Part shown: positions 35,717 to 43,228 of the stretch, one piece after another
Position numbering within the stretch: position 1 is the stretch's first letter
How the letters are laid out: each line of letters begins with the position of its first letter
Source: Streptomyces tauricus
GTDB taxonomy: Bacteria > Actinomycetota > Actinomycetes > Streptomycetales > Streptomycetaceae
DNA length: 64,000 nt
Assembly: GCF_014650955.1 (NCBI RefSeq)
Contig: NZ_BMVY01000027.1
Location: 1 to 64,000, forward strand
Reading direction: 5' to 3'
Notes under the pieces: model-generated
Seen by the model: the letters and a program-made list of their open reading frames with translations, nothing else
What the model was told of the DNA's origin: nothing
Databases searched by the model: none
Made by a program: the position numbers and the translations under genes

Positions 35717-36250
35717 TCAGGGCAGGGGGACTTCGAAGTGGATGATTCCCTGGCCGCCGCCGGGTTCCTCGCGTTCGTCGTGGACCGCCTTGCCCAGCGA
35801 ACGCCAGAACGCCTCCGCCCCGGGCACCGACGGGTCGGTGTGCAGATAGGCGGAGCGATAGCCGCCGTCGGCCACCGCGAAGTCGAGCAGCCCCGCGACG
35901 AGCCGCCGGGCCAGACCCTGTCTGCGGTCCTCGGGGCGGACGTACACCCGGCGCAGCTGGGCGGTCTCGCCGGAGGGGTAGCGCTCGGCGACGTGGCGCG
36001 GGTTCGGCGGGTGGGCCGGGCCGCGGGAGTCGAGGGCGGCGGTCGCGGCCACCGTGCCGTCCCGCCGGTCGACCGCGACGAGCAGGGTGTGGCGGACGGG
36101 CACGACGTAGGCGCCATGGAGGTCGACGATGTCCCGGTGCCAGTGAGGTACGTACCCGGTGCCGAAGTCCCGGTACACGGTGTCGAGCATCACGGAGCGG
36201 GCGCCGTCGACGTCGTCGGGGGTCGCCGTTCTTATGCAGTAGTCACGCAC
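35717..36250 (-). CDS. GNAT-family N-acetyltransferase
   Basis: The 177-residue protein has the GNAT acetyl-CoA motif in RRVYVRPEDRRQGLARRLV (Q/RxxGxA type) and the later YLHTDPSVPGAEAFWRSLG strand. The start is GTG 36250. It lies upstream of the SBP-permease-MFS genes on the same strand but is separated by 114 bp with repeats. Small-molecule or protein acetylation is possible; the acceptor is unknown. Confidence 0.83.
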   Translation of the reverse strand: MRDYCIRTATPDDVDGARSVMLDTVYRDFGTGYVPHWHRDIVDLHGAYVVPVRHTLLVAVDRRDGTVAATAALDSRGPAHPPNPRHVAERYPSGETAQLRRVYVRPEDRRQGLARRLVAGLLDFAVADGGYRSAYLHTDPSVPGAEAFWRSLGKAVHDEREEPGGGQGIIHFEVPLP

Positions 36251-36301
36251 TTGCGCATCATATGCATTAAGGCTGTAGAGGTCGGCCCGGGGGCCGGTGC
36301 G

Positions 36302-36772
36302 TCAGGGCGTGAGACCGCCCGGGGTCAGGCCGGTCCGCCGCCACGACCCCTTCCACACGACCCAGACATGCCCGTCGGGGCCGTGGTGCACGTTCAGTCC
36401 GTCGACGACGGCGAGCAGCGGCAGGTTCTTGGCGCCGGCCGGGTCGCCGGCGTCGAGCGGGACCGCCACGTCGTCGGTGGCCGCGACGGTGATGCCCGAG
36501 GGGTCCGCCGTGAGGACGATCCGGCAGGTGTCGGCGGCGCTGCGCGCCAGCAGGCATCTGCTCGCGGAGCAGCCCGCGTCGAGGACCGGGGAGACGAACG
36601 ACAGCGGGGCGTCGATGACCTGGGTCACCGCCACGGCGGCCGCCTGGGCGGCGAACTCCCCGTCGGCCCGCGCGAAATGAGCGGTGAACTCCATCTCCCG
36701 GACGGGCTCCATGAGCCCGTGCTCGGTGAGCAGCGCAGGCCCGTCCGAGGAAGCGCGTACCGGCGTTCCCAC
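36302..36772 (-). CDS. degenerate HATPase (anti-sigma/SpoIIAB-like) protein
   Basis: The 156-residue protein looks like the beta-rich half of a streptomycete anti-sigma HATPase. The stretch CRIVLTADPSGITVAATDD resembles the G1-box region and NLPLLAVVDGLNVHHGPDGHVWVVWKG the C-terminal strand pair (usually GxGL..W....G..VW), but no N-box (ExxxNA) or GxGxxG loop is recognisable, so ATP binding is doubtful. GTG 36772 was chosen because AAGGAGG lies 7 nt upstream; the longer frame to 36898 has no site. It is divergent from a STAS-domain gene across 262 bp, which suggests a partner-switch pair. Confidence 0.6.
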   Translation of the reverse strand: MGTPVRASSDGPALLTEHGLMEPVREMEFTAHFARADGEFAAQAAAVAVTQVIDAPLSFVSPVLDAGCSASRCLLARSAADTCRIVLTADPSGITVAATDDVAVPLDAGDPAGAKNLPLLAVVDGLNVHHGPDGHVWVVWKGSWRRTGLTPGGLTP

Positions 36773-36918
36773 CGCCAACCCTCCTTGGCCAGACAGTCGT
36801 ACGAAATGCGTGGTGCGGCCAGGGACTGGGGCAGCACGGTGACTGTACGTCGACAACAGACCCATGAACAGGGCACGTTGAGCAAACATAAAGACCAAAA
36901 GTCAACTGCTATGGCCGA

Positions 36919-36940
36919 AGTTCACTAGGTCGAGTGAACT
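36919..36940. promoter_or_regulatory. 8+8 bp inverted repeat in the divergent HATPase/STAS promoter region
   Basis: AGTTCACT (36919-36926) and AGTGAACT (36933-36940) flank a 6-nt spacer. It is a good dimeric-regulator site midway between the divergent starts. Downstream, GGAT (36964-36967), 16 bp, GGGTAA (36984-36989) is a weak match to the SigB-type promoter pattern for the STAS gene. Confidence 0.5.
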
Positions 36941-37034
36941 AGATCTTGCGTTACGTGCGGTAGGGATCGTTCCGGCGCGCTACGGGTAACAAGCGAGATC
37001 AAATACGCCCGCCCCTGTACGAGGTGGAGCCGCT

Positions 37035-37424
37035 ATGCCACCCCAACCCCACGACCGTCCCGCCGGACCGCCCCCGGCGAATCCGTATGCCCACAGCTAT
37101 CCGGGCCCCGGGTTCACCGTCGTCGAGGTGCTGGGCGAGATCGACATGGCGACAGCCGGCGCCCTGAGCGAGCACCTGGACGCCCTGACCTCGGACGGAG
37201 TGCCCCAGCTCGTGGTGGACCTCCGGCAGGTCGAGTTCTTCGACTGCTCGGGGCTGCGGGTGCTGTGCCGGGCCGAACGCCGGGCCGAAGAACACGGCGG
37301 CACCCTCCGCCTGGTCTCCGACCAGCCCCGCATCCACCGCCTGTTACACGCCTGCGGCCTCCTGACCCGCTTCCCACCCCTCCCGGACCTCCCACCCGGC
37401 CCCGCCTCGGGTGACGACGGCTGA
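37035..37424 (+). CDS. STAS-domain anti-sigma factor antagonist, contains a TTA codon
   Basis: The 129-residue protein has the SpoIIAA-type fold. The phospho-acceptor motif is D70-C71-S72-G-L (FFDCSGLRVLCRAERR), after VVDLRQVEF, so S72 is the expected phosphorylation site. The first 25 residues are Pro-rich. When dephosphorylated by PP2C proteins such as those at 14686, 17467 and 52928, it would bind an HATPase anti-sigma factor. Codon 104 (37344-37346) is TTA, the rare Leu codon read by the bldA tRNA in Streptomyces, so translation may be restricted to late growth. Confidence 0.85.
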   Translation: MPPQPHDRPAGPPPANPYAHSYPGPGFTVVEVLGEIDMATAGALSEHLDALTSDGVPQLVVDLRQVEFFDCSGLRVLCRAERRAEEHGGTLRLVSDQPRIHRLLHACGLLTRFPPLPDLPPGPASGDDG

Positions 37425-37463
37425 GGAGATCCGGAGCAAGCAGATCCGAAGCGGGCCGGGAAC

Positions 37464-38195
37464 CTACCGGGCTGCCTTCCCGAGCCGTTCGAGATAGGCG
37501 TCGAGCGCGGCCGAACCCCGCAGCCGGGTCAGGCTCCGGCGATGCAGCTCGCGCTCACGTCCGGCCAGTACGGCCCGTACCCGATCGGGGTTCTTGCCGG
37601 TGCGCAGCTCGGCCAGGACCGGGCCGATGGCGGCGAAGGGGTGGTCGCCGCGCCGCAGGAGGGCGACGATCCGGGCCAGCCGGGCCTCGGACGCGGAGTA
37701 GGTGCGGTATCCGGTGGACCTCTCGCGCGCGGGCCGCAGCAGACCGCGGGCCTCCCACAGGCGCAGCACCGGCGTCCGCACACCGACGGCTTCGGCCACC
37801 TCTCCGATCCGCAGACCGCCGCGGTCCGCCGACGGACTCTCCGGCATGTTCTCCGGCGTGATCAGCGTGTCCAGGACGGCCAGGACCTCGGCGAGTTCGC
37901 CCCGTTCCCGGTGAAGTTCGGCATGGCTCGCGTCGAGTACGGCCAGGGCCGTCTCCAGGTCGTCGCCGTGCACCGCGCGCATGATCGCCCCGGCCGTCGG
38001 CCAGCCGTGCCCGGCGGCCAGCGCGCGAGCCGCCGTGAGCGCGTCGGCGTGCACGTCCGTGAACACGCGGTAGCCGCTGTCCGTGCGCTCCACGGGCGGC
38101 AACAGGCCCGTCTCCACGTAGTTGCGAACCTGCTGGGTCGAGACACCAGCCGCCCGCGCGAGATCCACGACCCGCAGTCGATCCCCCACCCGCAC
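37464..38195 (-). CDS. MerR-family regulator with two MerR HTH domains
   Basis: In 243 residues two MerR-like winged helices occur. The first is RVVDLARAAGVSTQQVRNYVETGLLPPVERTDSGYRVF (residues 7-45), the second RIGEVAEAVGVRTPVLRLWEARGLLRPARERSTGYRTY (about 127-165). Each is followed by a helical segment. Standard MerR proteins have one HTH and dimerise, so this may act as an intramolecular dimer. No metal-binding cysteines are present. The start is GTG 38195 with GTG 38189 as alternative. It is divergent from the small gene at 38359, a plausible target. Confidence 0.85.
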   Translation of the reverse strand: MRVGDRLRVVDLARAAGVSTQQVRNYVETGLLPPVERTDSGYRVFTDVHADALTAARALAAGHGWPTAGAIMRAVHGDDLETALAVLDASHAELHRERGELAEVLAVLDTLITPENMPESPSADRGGLRIGEVAEAVGVRTPVLRLWEARGLLRPARERSTGYRTYSASEARLARIVALLRRGDHPFAAIGPVLAELRTGKNPDRVRAVLAGRERELHRRSLTRLRGSAALDAYLERLGKAAR

Positions 38196-38358
38196 CCCTC
38201 ACGCTCGCTCCCGACCCCCTCGCCATCCGTGCGTTTGAGGGTTTCCCGGCACTGAACCGCCCTGAACAGGCGGTGTGCCGGCCCAAGTCTCACAAAGCAA
38301 TGCAATGGAACGATTGAAGGGGTGAGGCACCGACCTGAGAGAAGAGGAGAGCGGCTGT

Positions 38359-38568
38359 ATGAAGTTCACCCTTGAAGTCGACATGGGCGGCTCCGGCTGG
38401 GACGGGGACGCGGCCCGGGAACTGGGGCGGATCCTTCGCTACTGGGGCGGCAACCTCCAGCACTACGAGCTGAAGCCCGGAGACGGGTCGGCCCTGTACG
38501 ACTCCGGACAGCGCGAGGTCGGGGCCTGGCGCATCACCGCGTCGAGCGGCGCCCGCGCCCAGGAATGA
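38359..38568 (+). CDS. small hypothetical protein, 69 residues
   Basis: The ATG at 38359 follows GAGAAGAGGAGAGCGG, a good ribosome binding site, and a perfect hairpin follows the stop, so it is a convincing monocistronic gene. The product (KFTLEVDMGGSGWDGDAARE..., then AWRITAS) is acidic-to-neutral with two tryptophan-containing strands and no signal peptide. I do not recognise a family. It is divergent from the double-MerR gene. Confidence 0.7.
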   Translation: MKFTLEVDMGGSGWDGDAARELGRILRYWGGNLQHYELKPGDGSALYDSGQREVGAWRITASSGARAQE

Positions 38569-38573
38569 CGCCA

Positions 38574-38612
38574 GGGCCGGCGGAGACGGCCCCACTCCGT
38601 CTCCGCCGGCCC
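38574..38612 (+). terminator. perfect 16-bp hairpin terminator
   Basis: GGGCCGGCGGAGACGG (38574-38589) pairs perfectly with CCGTCTCCGCCGGCCC (38597-38612) around a 7-nt loop, 5 bp after the small gene's stop. TGTTG follows. Confidence 0.8.
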
Positions 38613-38715
38613 CTGTTGCGAGGTCACGCGGCGCTCCGCGACGGGACTCGCACTCCCCATCCGCATCTGCGGGCCTCCGTCGACGCACTCGGAGGACCGC
38701 GCGACCCCGGCCCTG

Positions 38716-39144
38716 TCAGTACGTGAAGACGGTCGTCCCGTAGGAGTTCTTCACGCACTCGTTCGGGAAGGTGCGCTCGTAGGAGATCCGCTTGCCCTGC
38801 CAGACGCCGTCGACCGTGACGACGACGGGGTCGTACTCACGGGTGCACAGGACGTCGGATCTGATCGGCAGGGCGTCGAAGTCACCGTCCGACGCCCGCA
38901 GTTCGGCGCAGGCGGAGGCGGCGGCCGGGTGGGTTCCCGAGGCCGTCGGCGCACAGTTCAGGGTGACCGCGCGTTCAGGTGTGGCTTCGGCCGCGATCTC
39001 CCCGTGGCCCGTGGTGAACACCAGGGACGAGGGGGCGTAGAGCGCGGTCGGCGAAGGGGTGGCGAGGGCGGTCCCGGCCAGGGGACCGCAGACGGCGGTG
39101 GCCGTCAGGGTGATCGTCGCTGCCCAGCGCGCGGTGTTCGGCAT
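38716..39144 (-). CDS. ssi: Streptomyces subtilisin inhibitor (SSI) family protease inhibitor
   Basis: The 142-residue precursor has a signal peptide ending at about ALA28. The mature domain carries the family hallmarks SALYAPSSLV-like, TPERAVTLNCAPTASGTHPAA, DPVVVTVDGVWQGKRISYERTFPNEC and TVFTY. Disulfide cysteines are C64/C79 and C100/C130. Aligned with SSI (P1 Met in CPM-VYD), the reactive bond is C100-T-R102|E103, so P1 is Arg and trypsin-like proteases are the likely targets. ATG 39144 was chosen because GGAAGG lies 9 nt upstream; the longer frames lack a usable site. Confidence 0.92.
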   Translation of the reverse strand: MPNTARWAATITLTATAVCGPLAGTALATPSPTALYAPSSLVFTTGHGEIAAEATPERAVTLNCAPTASGTHPAAASACAELRASDGDFDALPIRSDVLCTREYDPVVVTVDGVWQGKRISYERTFPNECVKNSYGTTVFTY

Positions 39145-39451
39145 CGTGTGCATCCTTCCGCTCGGTTGATCGCCGCACCGACTCGGTGGTGCCGGTGCGG
39201 CGAGCGCGAGTCTGCCGAGTCCGCGGCGGAAACACACGTCGACCCCACGCGTTTCAGTAACCTTGCGTGTTGAATCAGTGGCGCGAAGTTACGGAAATCG
39301 AACACGGCTCCCTTGGAACAGAGCGGGCGCCAGGTCGACGCGGAGACCCGCTGGCCGGATATCCCCTGATCAGCAATAGGCCTGAAACATTCCGCTTCAG
39401 GCTGAGTACCGACCTCTTGCGCCTCGCCGACGAGCGAGTAATCGTCATTAC
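39145..39451. promoter_or_regulatory. 307-bp divergent region between SSI and hypothetical genes
   Basis: It should hold both promoters. The only structure seen is a short inverted repeat, CCTGAA (39381-39386) with TTCAGG (39396-39401), 9-nt spacer. No small gene with a ribosome binding site is evident. Confidence 0.3.
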
Positions 39452-40027
39452 ATGATTACAGCCGAACAGCACGAGACATTGCGCGGCTGGTTCGCCGGCC
39501 GTCTGCCCGACGACCTCTTCGAGAGCCTCGGCGAGGTCACGGCCGACCGCGAGGAGATCACCGTCATCGGCCGCATCCCCGAACCCCGGCTCGCCGAGGG
39601 CGCCTCGGACGCCGAGCGGGAGGCCGCCGTCGGCGCCCGGATCCGGGAGTTCCGCGAGCGCACCCGCGACGCCCGCGTAGCCGTGGCCCGGGACGCCGAG
39701 CACCGCTTCCGGAAAAAGGTCTCGTGGGGCGTGGAGTGCGGGAGCGAGCGCGCCCTGTTCACGCATGTCGCCGCCCCCGTCATGACCCGGCTGCGCCAGC
39801 CGCAGCGACAGGTGCTCGACACCCTGATCGCCGCCGGTGTCGCCCGCAGCCGCAGCGACGCCCTCGCCTGGTGCGTACGCCTCGTCGAGCGCCACACGGA
39901 CGACTGGCTCGCCGAGTTGCGGGACTCCCTGGAGCAGGTGCAGCGGGTCCGCGCCCAGGGCCCCGACGGACCGGACCCCACCCCCGAGGACAAACCGGCC
40001 GCCACCGCCGACCACGACGACAGCTGA
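39452..40027 (+). CDS. hypothetical protein, 191 residues, helical
   Basis: The protein is mostly charged alpha-helix. An N-terminal part (LRGWFAGRLPDDLFESLGEVTADREEITVIGRIPEP) is followed by a long Arg/Glu helix and by SWGVECGSERALFTHVAAPVMTRLRQPQRQVLDTLIAAGVARSRSDALAWCVRLV. The last segment resembles a ribbon-helix-helix-like dimer unit, and an acidic/proline tail follows. No ribosome binding site is obvious before ATG 39452. I do not recognise a family. A perfect hairpin terminator follows the stop. Confidence 0.65.
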   Translation: MITAEQHETLRGWFAGRLPDDLFESLGEVTADREEITVIGRIPEPRLAEGASDAEREAAVGARIREFRERTRDARVAVARDAEHRFRKKVSWGVECGSERALFTHVAAPVMTRLRQPQRQVLDTLIAAGVARSRSDALAWCVRLVERHTDDWLAELRDSLEQVQRVRAQGPDGPDPTPEDKPAATADHDDS

Positions 40028-40042
40028 CCCCGACAGGCCGCC

Positions 40043-40073
40043 GCCCCGGGTGGAGGAATGCTCCACCCGGGGC
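40043..40073 (+). terminator. perfect 13-bp hairpin terminator
   Basis: GCCCCGGGTGGAG (40043-40055) pairs with CTCCACCCGGGGC (40061-40073) around GAATG, 15 bp after the stop of the hypothetical gene. Confidence 0.8.
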
Positions 40074-40265
40074 CGTAAAGACGGACGGTTCATCCACTGG
40101 TGCCGCCCTCGGTCCGCCCCGTAGCTTCGGCAGACCACCGCACCAGGGGACGGTCTCCCCGCGCTGCGCGCACCCCGGCGACAGCGACACACCGTCCCGT
40201 CAGCCGCGTCACCACGCGCTCCCCCGCCCAGCCCGCCCAGGGCCGGTCCTTCGCTGGAGCCCTCC

Positions 40266-41855
40266 TTGTCCCAGAACTCCCCCGCCACGCCACCGCCGTC
40301 GCTCACCGAGGTCGAGCCGTACGGTGTCGAGCGGATCCCCGACGCGGACCGCAGCGCGAGTCCGCTCGACCTCTTCCGGCTCGCCTTCGGCGGGGCCAAC
40401 ACCTTCTCCACCTGCGTCCTCGGCGCCTTCCCCATCCTCTTCGGGCTCTCCTTCTGGCAGGGACTCGCGGCGACTCTCCTCGGAGTGCTCGCGGGCGCGC
40501 TGATCCTCTGCCCGATGGCGGTCTTCGGACCGGTCAACGGCACGAACAACGCCGTCTCCTCCTCCGCCCACCTCGGCGTGCACGGCCGGGTCGTCGGCTC
40601 GTTCCTGTCCCTGCTCACGGCGATCGCGTTCTTCTCGATCTCGGTGTGGAGCTCAGGGGACGCCCTGGTCGGTGGTGCGCACCGGCTCTTCGGCCTGGAG
40701 CGCAGCGACCTGTCGTACGTCGTCGCGTACGCGCTCTTCGCCGTCCTGGTCCTCGCGGTGTGCGTGTACGGCTTCCGTTTCATGCTGTTCGTCAACAAGG
40801 TCGCGGTGGCCTCGGCGACCCTGCTGTTCCTGCTCGGCCTGGCGGCCTTCGCAGGGGACTTCGACCCGTCGTACGCGGGTGTCTTCACGGAGTCGGCGGA
40901 CGCGGCGACGCGGGATCTGTTCTGGCCGTCCTTCATCGGCTCCGCGCTGATCGTGTTGTCGAACCCGGTGTCCTTCGGCGCGTTCCTCGGCGACTGGTCG
41001 CGCTACATCCCGGCGAGCACCCCGCGCCGCCGGGTGGTCGGAGCCGCCTTCCTGTCGCAGATCGCGACCCTGCTGCCGTTCGTCTTCGGCCTGGCGACCG
41101 CGAGCATCATCGCGACCAAGGCCCCGGAGTACGTCGATCCGGAGGCGCCGAACTTCGTCGGCGGGCTGCTGGCCATCTCGCCGAGCTGGTTCTTCCTGCC
41201 GGTGTGCCTGCTCGCACTGATCGGCGGCATGGCGACGGGCACGACCGCGCTGTACGGCACCGGCCTCGACTTCTCCTCCGTCTTCCCCCGGCTGTCCCGG
41301 GTGCAGGCGACGGTCCTCGTGGGCGTGCTGTCCATCGCGTTCATCTTCGTGGGCCGCTTCGGCTTCGACCTCGTCCAGAGCATCTCGACGTTCGCCACGA
41401 TGATCATCACGTGTACGACGCCGTGGATGGTCGTGATGATGCTGGGCTTCCTCACCCGGCGCGGCTGGTACGACCCGGACGCGCTCCAGGTCTTCAACCG
41501 GCGCCAGCGCGGCGGCCGTTACTGGTTCACCCACGGCTGGAACTGGCGCGGCATGACCGCCTGGTGGGTCTCCGCGCTGCTCGGTGTCCTCTTCACGAAC
41601 ATCCCCGGCCAGTTCGTGGGACCGCTCGGCGATCTGGCCGGCGGGGTCGACATCGGCCTGCCGATCTCCCTGGCCGTCGCGGCCGTCCTGTTCCTCGGCC
41701 TGCTGTGGTTCTTCCCCGAGCCGAGGGCGGCGTACGGACCGGAGGGTGCGCGCCTGGTCCGTACGGTCGACGTGCCGGTACCGCCGATCACCGGACCGGG
41801 CACCGGGACCGACGCCGGGGCGAGCCGCGACGCGATGGCGGCCGGCAGCTCCTGA
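40266..41855 (+). CDS. NCS1-family nucleobase/allantoin-type cation symporter
   Basis: The 529-residue membrane protein has about 12 helices and the NCS1 pattern: GGANTFSTCVLGAFPILFGLSFWQG, the discontinuous helix NGTNNAVSSSAHLGVHGRVVGS, the WSRYIPASTPRRRVV loop and the long C-terminal region with WFTHGWNWRGMTAWWVSALLGV. Such proteins import cytosine, purines, hydantoin or thiamine precursors with Na+ or H+. The start is TTG 40266 (protein begins SQNSPATPPP), with GGAG upstream. No catabolic partner gene is adjacent, so the substrate cannot be inferred. Confidence 0.88.
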   Translation: MSQNSPATPPPSLTEVEPYGVERIPDADRSASPLDLFRLAFGGANTFSTCVLGAFPILFGLSFWQGLAATLLGVLAGALILCPMAVFGPVNGTNNAVSSSAHLGVHGRVVGSFLSLLTAIAFFSISVWSSGDALVGGAHRLFGLERSDLSYVVAYALFAVLVLAVCVYGFRFMLFVNKVAVASATLLFLLGLAAFAGDFDPSYAGVFTESADAATRDLFWPSFIGSALIVLSNPVSFGAFLGDWSRYIPASTPRRRVVGAAFLSQIATLLPFVFGLATASIIATKAPEYVDPEAPNFVGGLLAISPSWFFLPVCLLALIGGMATGTTALYGTGLDFSSVFPRLSRVQATVLVGVLSIAFIFVGRFGFDLVQSISTFATMIITCTTPWMVVMMLGFLTRRGWYDPDALQVFNRRQRGGRYWFTHGWNWRGMTAWWVSALLGVLFTNIPGQFVGPLGDLAGGVDIGLPISLAVAAVLFLGLLWFFPEPRAAYGPEGARLVRTVDVPVPPITGPGTGTDAGASRDAMAAGSS

Positions 41856-41895
41856 CGGCCGCCGCCTCCCCCTGCCGACCTGACGACGGCGAAAA

Positions 41896-41927
41896 CCGGA
41901 CAGCTGCCGCGCCGACGGGCTGTCCGG
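41896..41927 (+). terminator. hairpin after the NCS1 permease gene
   Basis: CCGGACAGC (41896-41904) pairs with GCTGTCCGG (41919-41927) across a 14-nt loop. It ends 28 bp before the next ATG and could act as a weak terminator. Confidence 0.5.
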
Positions 41928-41955
41928 GAACGCCGCCTTCGTAGACTGCCCCGCC

Positions 41956-42984
41956 ATGGGAGAGATCTACGGACTGGGCGAGATCACCTGTCCGTCCGGT
42001 GAGTTGGTGATCGTCGACGGCGGTCATCTGGGCATGTGGAGCGGAGAGGGTTCACCGGCGCTGGTGGACCCGGGAGCGTTCGGCGTCCAGGATCCGGTGG
42101 TCGCCGCCGATGTGAGCGCGGCGACCGACTTCCTGATCACCGGCCCCGACGCCGACACCGCGGCCCACTCCTTCGGCCGGCAGCCCGGCCGGACACTCCA
42201 CGACATCCCGGCGTCCGGGGCCGCGCAGTTGCGCGAACTCTTCGCCGCGCACTGCCGGGAGCAGGGTTTCGACGCCGTACTCGAAGCGCGCGCCGAACGG
42301 GTGCCGCACCGGGAGCGGGTACGCCGGTGCGTGGAGGGGGGCGGCGGCCGCTTCCTGATGAACGGCGTGCCGGTCGTGGCCCTCGGCGGAGTACCCCCGG
42401 ACCGCCCGCTGCCGGTGCTCGCGACGGACGACGGCATCGTGATCCCCGTCGACCCCACTCACGTCTCGCCCGCCTCCCCTGCCTCGCACGCCGTCAAGTC
42501 GGTGGAGCTGGGGGAGATCCGCGTCGACTGGGCCCGGCTGCTCTTCGGCGACGCCGACGCGCTGAGCGCCTGGCGGCACGACGAGCCGGTCGACGGGCTG
42601 GCCGACGTCGCGTTCTGGGGCGCCGCCGAGGCCGAAGCCGCCACCGAGTTCGCGGCTCCCGACCTGGGCGAGCCCGGCGAGAAGGGCGTGAAGGGCTGGA
42701 CCGGTCTGCCGCTGCCGGACGCAATGCGCCTGGCCACCGCGCTCTTCGACTGGAAGGACGCGGACTCCCGCAGGCGGCTGATGGTGGACTTCCGCCCGCA
42801 CTCCCACCACTGGCAGATCATGCGGGCGGTCCGTGCCTCGCCGCTGGAGGCCGGCACCGTACAGGTCGGCGGCGCACAGGTGCTGTGCGCGATGACCGGT
42901 CAGGGCGACGGCTGGTTCCCGGTCTCGGCGGACCTGGATCCGACAGGCCGCCTGGTGTCCGTGCGGGTGTCGTTCCCGGCGTGA
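41956..42984 (+). CDS. hypothetical cytosolic protein, 342 residues
   Basis: The protein has no signal peptide or membrane segment. It begins EIYGLGEITCPSGELVIVDGGHLGMWSGEG and has a C-terminal half with LPLPDAMRLATALFDWKDADSRRRLMVDFRPHSHHWQIMRAVRASPLEAGTVQVGG. The repeated pattern of short beta strands suggests two related beta-rich domains. I do not recognise a family. TAGACT 8 nt before the ATG might be a -10 box for a leaderless message, but no -35 box was found. Confidence 0.7.
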   Translation: MGEIYGLGEITCPSGELVIVDGGHLGMWSGEGSPALVDPGAFGVQDPVVAADVSAATDFLITGPDADTAAHSFGRQPGRTLHDIPASGAAQLRELFAAHCREQGFDAVLEARAERVPHRERVRRCVEGGGGRFLMNGVPVVALGGVPPDRPLPVLATDDGIVIPVDPTHVSPASPASHAVKSVELGEIRVDWARLLFGDADALSAWRHDEPVDGLADVAFWGAAEAEAATEFAAPDLGEPGEKGVKGWTGLPLPDAMRLATALFDWKDADSRRRLMVDFRPHSHHWQIMRAVRASPLEAGTVQVGGAQVLCAMTGQGDGWFPVSADLDPTGRLVSVRVSFPA

Positions 42985-43001
42985 GCGCTCCGCCGGGTCC
43001 G

Positions 43002-43047
43002 GTGTCGTGTCCGCGGGCGCGTCGTGTGTCGTGTCCGCGGGCGCGTC
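43002..43047. repeat. tandem 22-bp repeat, 24-bp period
   Basis: GTGTCGTGTCCGCGGGCGCG followed by TC occurs at 43002-43023 and again at 43026-43047 without mismatch, in the 244-bp gap before the lactate monooxygenase-like gene. It is a local duplication of unknown role; no gene lies in this gap. Confidence 0.7.
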
Positions 43048-43228
43048 ATGGCGGGTCGCGCGGTGCCCCGCGCCTCTCGGGGCGCTGCCGATCTCCACCA
43101 GGGCCGCGCGTCAGGTGTGCGCCCGTACTGGACGGATCTTGCCCCGCTCGTAAGGATCGTCGCGGGGCCGCGGGCAGGAACGGCACGGTCCCGGCCACGG
43201 GATCCAGGGCGAGAGGCGGAGCGTACGG

